From the NCBI GenBank assembly GCA_947259885.1, contig CAMYNW010000006.1, positions 1 through 64,000 of the forward strand: a stretch of 64,000 bases of DNA, read 5' to 3'. A model generated the notes under the pieces. It had not been told where the DNA came from. It searched no databases and was given only the letters and a program-made list of their open reading frames with translations. Positions 61,277-64,000 of this stretch are shown here, in pieces; the stretch's first letter is position 1; every line of letters starts with the position of its first letter. The position numbers and the translations under genes were made by a program. This DNA comes from an uncultured Gammaproteobacteria bacterium (GTDB lineage Bacteria > Pseudomonadota > Gammaproteobacteria > Arenicellales > Poriferihabitantaceae).

Positions 61277-62136
61277 CCACCCAGGAACAGCTCTCCTACT
61301 TTCGGATTTGCCAGTAATTCGTCTCCAGTTCCAGCAATGGCCAATTCCCCGGATACCAGCACATAGCCTATGTCAGCGAACTCAAGCCCTTTCTTGGCGT
61401 TCTGTTCTACCATAATGATTGTTTTACCTTCTTTGTTCTGCAGATCATCGAGAATCTCAAACACCATATCTATAAAGCGAGGCTCCAGACCGATGGAGGG
61501 TTCATCGACCAACAGTATCTCAGGATTCATGACCAGAGCCCTGGATATTTCGAGTAAGCGACGTTCTCCCCCTGATAGCACCTTGGCCAGGTGTTTGCGC
61601 CGCGCCGCCAGACGAGAATACTTATCGAACACCATCTCGGCAGCCTGCTTGGCCTGTGCCGGCTGATCCTTGAGAAATCCACCCATCCACAGATTTTCCT
61701 CCACAGTCATACCCGGAAAGATGGATTTATCCTGAAGGATGTAGGCCACCCCGGCACGACCCAGCTTCTCATTCGGCGACAGACTGGTGACATCAAGCTT
61801 GTCATCACCATCGCCGATGGTGATGCTGCCGGAGAAGATTTTGTTAAGTCCAAAAATCGCATGCAGAATTGTTGATTTACCAGCGCCATTAGGACCAATC
61901 AGGCACAATGATTGTTTATGCCCTACCCGCAGATTGAAGCCGTGTAAAATCTCCATCTTGCCATACCCTGCATGCAGGTCTTGTATGCTCACGAAGGGGG
62001 CATTGCCGGCAAGTCGGTCAAGCATCTCAATCGGGATTTCTTCTGCGATTGCAGCAGTCTGTCGCTCAACCTCTTCGACCGATATCACGGCATCGACGCC
62101 GCCGGCACCATAGCCGCGGACTTTTTCCTCAGTCAC
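61273..62136 (-). CDS. livF: LivF-like ABC transporter ATP-binding protein with N-terminal extension
   Basis: Second ATPase of a branched-chain amino acid-type (HAAT) importer. Walker A GPNGAGKST is near 80-88, LSGGERRLLE near 182, and Walker B ILLVDEPSIGLEP near 206. A final MVEQNAKKGLEFADIGYVL segment is as in LivF. The total is 287 residues against about 235 for LivF because about 45 residues (MTEEKVRGYGAGGVDAVISV...) precede the domain start FVSIQDLHAGYG. Such extensions occur in alphaproteobacterial and marine HAAT ATPases of unknown ligand. It ends the liv-type operon, 33 bases after livG. Confidence 0.9.
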   Translation of the reverse strand: MTEEKVRGYGAGGVDAVISVEEVERQTAAIAEEIPIEMLDRLAGNAPFVSIQDLHAGYGKMEILHGFNLRVGHKQSLCLIGPNGAGKSTILHAIFGLNKIFSGSITIGDGDDKLDVTSLSPNEKLGRAGVAYILQDKSIFPGMTVEENLWMGGFLKDQPAQAKQAAEMVFDKYSRLAARRKHLAKVLSGGERRLLEISRALVMNPEILLVDEPSIGLEPRFIDMVFEILDDLQNKEGKTIIMVEQNAKKGLEFADIGYVLVSGELAIAGTGDELLANPKVGELFLGG

Positions 62137-62169
62137 GTGGAATCGCCTCTAGAGTAATCTTTTCCAGCA

Positions 62170-62913
62170 TCAATGTGCTCCAAGATAAGCATCCACTACT
62201 CGCTGATCACCCTGAATTTCTTCAGGGGTTCCCTGTGCGAGTAGCTTGCCGTGGGCCAGGCAATAAATTGTGTCCGCCATATTCATAATAACCCGCATGT
62301 TGTGTTCAATGATAAATAGCGTAATCCCAAACTCCGTATTGGCCTTTTTAAGTCGGTCGATCAGGCCGTTAATCAGGGTCGGATTAATTCCAGCCGTTGG
62401 CTCATCCAGCAATAGAACCGAGGGTTCGTTCATCAGAGCCATTGCAAACTCGAGCAGCTTTTGCTGGCCAAATGATAACGAGCCCGATTGCAGATAGCGT
62501 TTTTCGTATAGGCCGACAAAATCGAGAAGCATATCCGCTCTCTCATAGTCCTCTTTGGTATTGCGTCCGAACGAGTCGAAAAAGCGCATCTTACGATGCG
62601 GCAGCGAGATCAACATATTTTCCACACCGTTCATTGCGCCGTATATTCTGGTCTGCTGAAAAGTCCGGAGCAAACCGAGCCTGGCAATATTCTGCACCTG
62701 CAGCTTTGATATTTCTTTCCCCTCGAATCGGATTGAACCCGAGTCAATGGGGTGATATCCCACAATTGAATTAAAAAGGGTGGTCTTGCCAGAGCCATTG
62801 GGTCCAATTAGACCGGTGATGCCGCCTTTTTCCACCTTCATCGAAACATCGGTATTGGCCAGTACCCCGCCAAATGATTTGGAGACACTCTGGATGTCTA
62901 TAATACTGCTCAT
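62170..62913 (-). CDS. livG: LivG-like ABC transporter ATP-binding protein
   Basis: First ATPase of the HAAT importer, 247 residues, standard length. The opening IDIQSVSKSFGGVLANTDVSMKVEKG is typical of LivG. Walker A GPNGSGKTT is near 37-45, RTFQQTRIYGAMNGVENML near 83-101, SLSFGQQKLLEFAMAL near 143-158, and Walker B VLLLDEPTAGINP near 162-174. The signature LSFGQQ replaces LSGGQQ, as is common in this family. It overlaps livM by four bases. Confidence 0.93.
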   Translation of the reverse strand: MSSIIDIQSVSKSFGGVLANTDVSMKVEKGGITGLIGPNGSGKTTLFNSIVGYHPIDSGSIRFEGKEISKLQVQNIARLGLLRTFQQTRIYGAMNGVENMLISLPHRKMRFFDSFGRNTKEDYERADMLLDFVGLYEKRYLQSGSLSFGQQKLLEFAMALMNEPSVLLLDEPTAGINPTLINGLIDRLKKANTEFGITLFIIEHNMRVIMNMADTIYCLAHGKLLAQGTPEEIQGDQRVVDAYLGAH

Positions 62914-63935
62914 CGCGCTTCCTTCTGCTCAACCCGGATGCCGAACCACTCGGGCTTCTTATGCATAAGCCAGCCCATGACACCATCCTGAAAATATACT
63001 ACCGTGACCACGATCAGCGCGCCCAATGCGACCCACTGCCAGCCAAGTAGATAGTTCCAGGTCACCTCTTTAATCACGTGAAATAGTATGGCGCCAATAA
63101 TAGGGCCCCATAGAGTACCTTTGCCGCCAAGGAGCACACATACCACCATGAAGATACCGAGATTGATGGTCTGATAGGCGGTCTCGAGGGGCTCGAAGTG
63201 GATCAACTGAAATGCCGAAATTCCCCCAACAATACCGACAAAAAATGCTGCCATCGCCCATGTCGTCAGCTTGTATCGCAGGGTATGAATTCCCATGGCC
63301 TCAGCCTTTTCTTCGTCGTCTCTGATCGCGTTAATAGCAGCCCCGAACCGGGTGGTGTAAAGCCACTTCAAAAAGACAAAGAGCGCGACCCCAGTGCCCG
63401 CGAATAGAAAATAGAAAAACAATTTGCCGACATCCAGATTGCCTGGATAAACCGGCAATGCGATGCCCTGCCCCCCACCGACCCAGTCCCAATTGGCCAC
63501 CAGTTCACCGGCCGCAATGGCTACACCCAATGTGCCGATAGCAAAGTACGGGCCCCGCAAACCAAAAGTCAGGTACCCAATCACTACCGCAGTGAGCGCG
63601 CAAAACAGGCCGGCACCGATTATCCCGATGATTGCACCGGTAAAATACTGGGCATCTGTAAAAGTCATCAGTTCCGAACGGGCGGCATTATTGTACGAAC
63701 CAACATCATGCACCATACCGATTGAAATCAGTGCTGCAACGTACATACCGGTGCCATAGAAGAAAATATTGCCGAGCGAGTTGTAACCCATCTGGCCGCC
63801 GGTCATATCCCAGGTCATCGCGACCACGATCATCAACCACAGTGTAGCCAGTTGAGTACGGAAATCGGGAAACGCGAAGGGCGCAACCAGGATGATCGCG
63901 AGCAGTACTGTATAGAAAATCGATTTTTTCATCAT
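62910..63935 (-). CDS. livM: LivM-like ABC transporter permease
   Basis: Polytopic permease of 341 residues with eight to nine helices. The LivM signature is seen in GQMGYNSLGNIFFYGTGMYVAALI near 47-70. The coupling loop RFGAAINAIRDDEEKAEAMGIHTLRYKLTTW near 195-226 is followed by GIFMVVCVLLGGKGTLWGPIIGAIL near 265-289. It overlaps livG by four bases and starts 20 bases after the stop of a LivH-like gene. Ligand could be branched-chain amino acids, urea or short amides. No UrtA-like signature helps, because the binding protein is outside the window. Confidence 0.92.
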   Translation of the reverse strand: MMKKSIFYTVLLAIILVAPFAFPDFRTQLATLWLMIVVAMTWDMTGGQMGYNSLGNIFFYGTGMYVAALISIGMVHDVGSYNNAARSELMTFTDAQYFTGAIIGIIGAGLFCALTAVVIGYLTFGLRGPYFAIGTLGVAIAAGELVANWDWVGGGQGIALPVYPGNLDVGKLFFYFLFAGTGVALFVFLKWLYTTRFGAAINAIRDDEEKAEAMGIHTLRYKLTTWAMAAFFVGIVGGISAFQLIHFEPLETAYQTINLGIFMVVCVLLGGKGTLWGPIIGAILFHVIKEVTWNYLLGWQWVALGALIVVTVVYFQDGVMGWLMHKKPEWFGIRVEQKEAR

Positions 63936-63955
63936 CTCTCCCCGTTAGCGGCGCA

Positions 63956-64000
63956 TTAATTCAGACTCTGGCGCACTCGGCGCTGCTGAATCAACCGGTA
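63956..64000 (-). CDS. livH: LivH-like permease, last 14 codons (partial)
   Basis: The minus strand at the right edge reads YRLIQQRRVRQSLN-stop with TAA at 63956-63958, in a direction and place expected for the C-terminus of the other permease of the HAAT operon. The call rests on context and on the basic cytoplasmic tail, since the body of the gene is outside the window. Confidence 0.5.
   Translation of the reverse strand, partial: YRLIQQRRVRQSLN

Noticed and set aside
1..64000. CRISPR arrays, prophage, restriction or toxin-antitoxin defence genes
   Set aside because: No regularly spaced repeats, phage structural genes or recognisable defence families were found.

Overview
The window looks like a chromosomal segment of a free-living, probably marine, gammaproteobacterium. 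The pointers are an RF3/GreB pair, the Uup ABC-F ATPase, a QmcA/NfeD pair, the sucA-sucB-lpd order, the GlrK/QseG/GlrR trio, an encoded CCA on the tRNA, and many small overlapping operons. No rRNA, CRISPR array or prophage was seen. Species cannot be named from sequence alone.

Layout. 1-861: left end of an IS3-family element inserted into the 3' end of a greB-like gene. 919-6899: prfC, uup, pgeF and a membrane acyl desaturase. 7020-11926: a periplasmic peptidoglycan-binding protein, tRNA-Ser(UGA), a DUF4404/secreted protein pair, and an SDR plus two membrane proteins. 12038-18215: a corrinoid (possibly haem) uptake region. A riboswitch-led operon btuB-btuF-2H phosphoesterase-cobU converges on a permease/ATPase pair. 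18358-21161: nfeD, qmcA and a TPR protein. 21284-28164: algC, a damaged lpd, sucB and sucA. 28351-34517: a CoxG-like protein, moeB, then a polysaccharide block (fcl, a WecA/WbpL-type transferase, a WbpM-type dehydratase, cysC). 34658-38308: betaine-type ABC transporter proXVW. 38649-44841: an unusual catabolic-looking cluster (amidinotransferase-fold enzyme, DUF4863, PuuE-like, FrhB-like, MmgE/PrpD, ureohydrolase). 44867-50094: a TPR protein and a second glycan/glycosyltransferase block. 50293-55481: a VOC protein, then two c-haem-motif envelope proteins flanking two tandem universal stress proteins, then an EF-hand protein. 55787-59223: the glrK-qseG-glrR envelope-stress system. 59261-64000: GNAT, a secreted Nudix protein, an EamA transporter, and a LivFGMH-type ABC transporter running off the right edge.

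How parts work together. The B12 riboswitch should repress btuB-btuF-2H-cobU when cobalamin is plentiful. ProXVW stands divergently beside the guanidino/ureido-type cluster, so uptake and breakdown of one nitrogen-rich solute is a reasonable hypothesis. The two polysaccharide blocks with algC and cysC point to a deoxyhexose-containing, possibly sulfated, surface glycan.

Two themes stand out. First, gene decay: an IS truncates greB, lpd has an internal frameshifting deletion that removes its catalytic His-Glu motif, and coding remnants (an alpha/beta-hydrolase piece and two unidentified tails) lie in intergenic DNA. Second, two gene groupings that I do not recognise as described systems: the 38.6-44.8 kb amidinotransferase/FrhB/PrpD/ureohydrolase cluster and the 51.1-54.6 kb c-haem/universal-stress operon.
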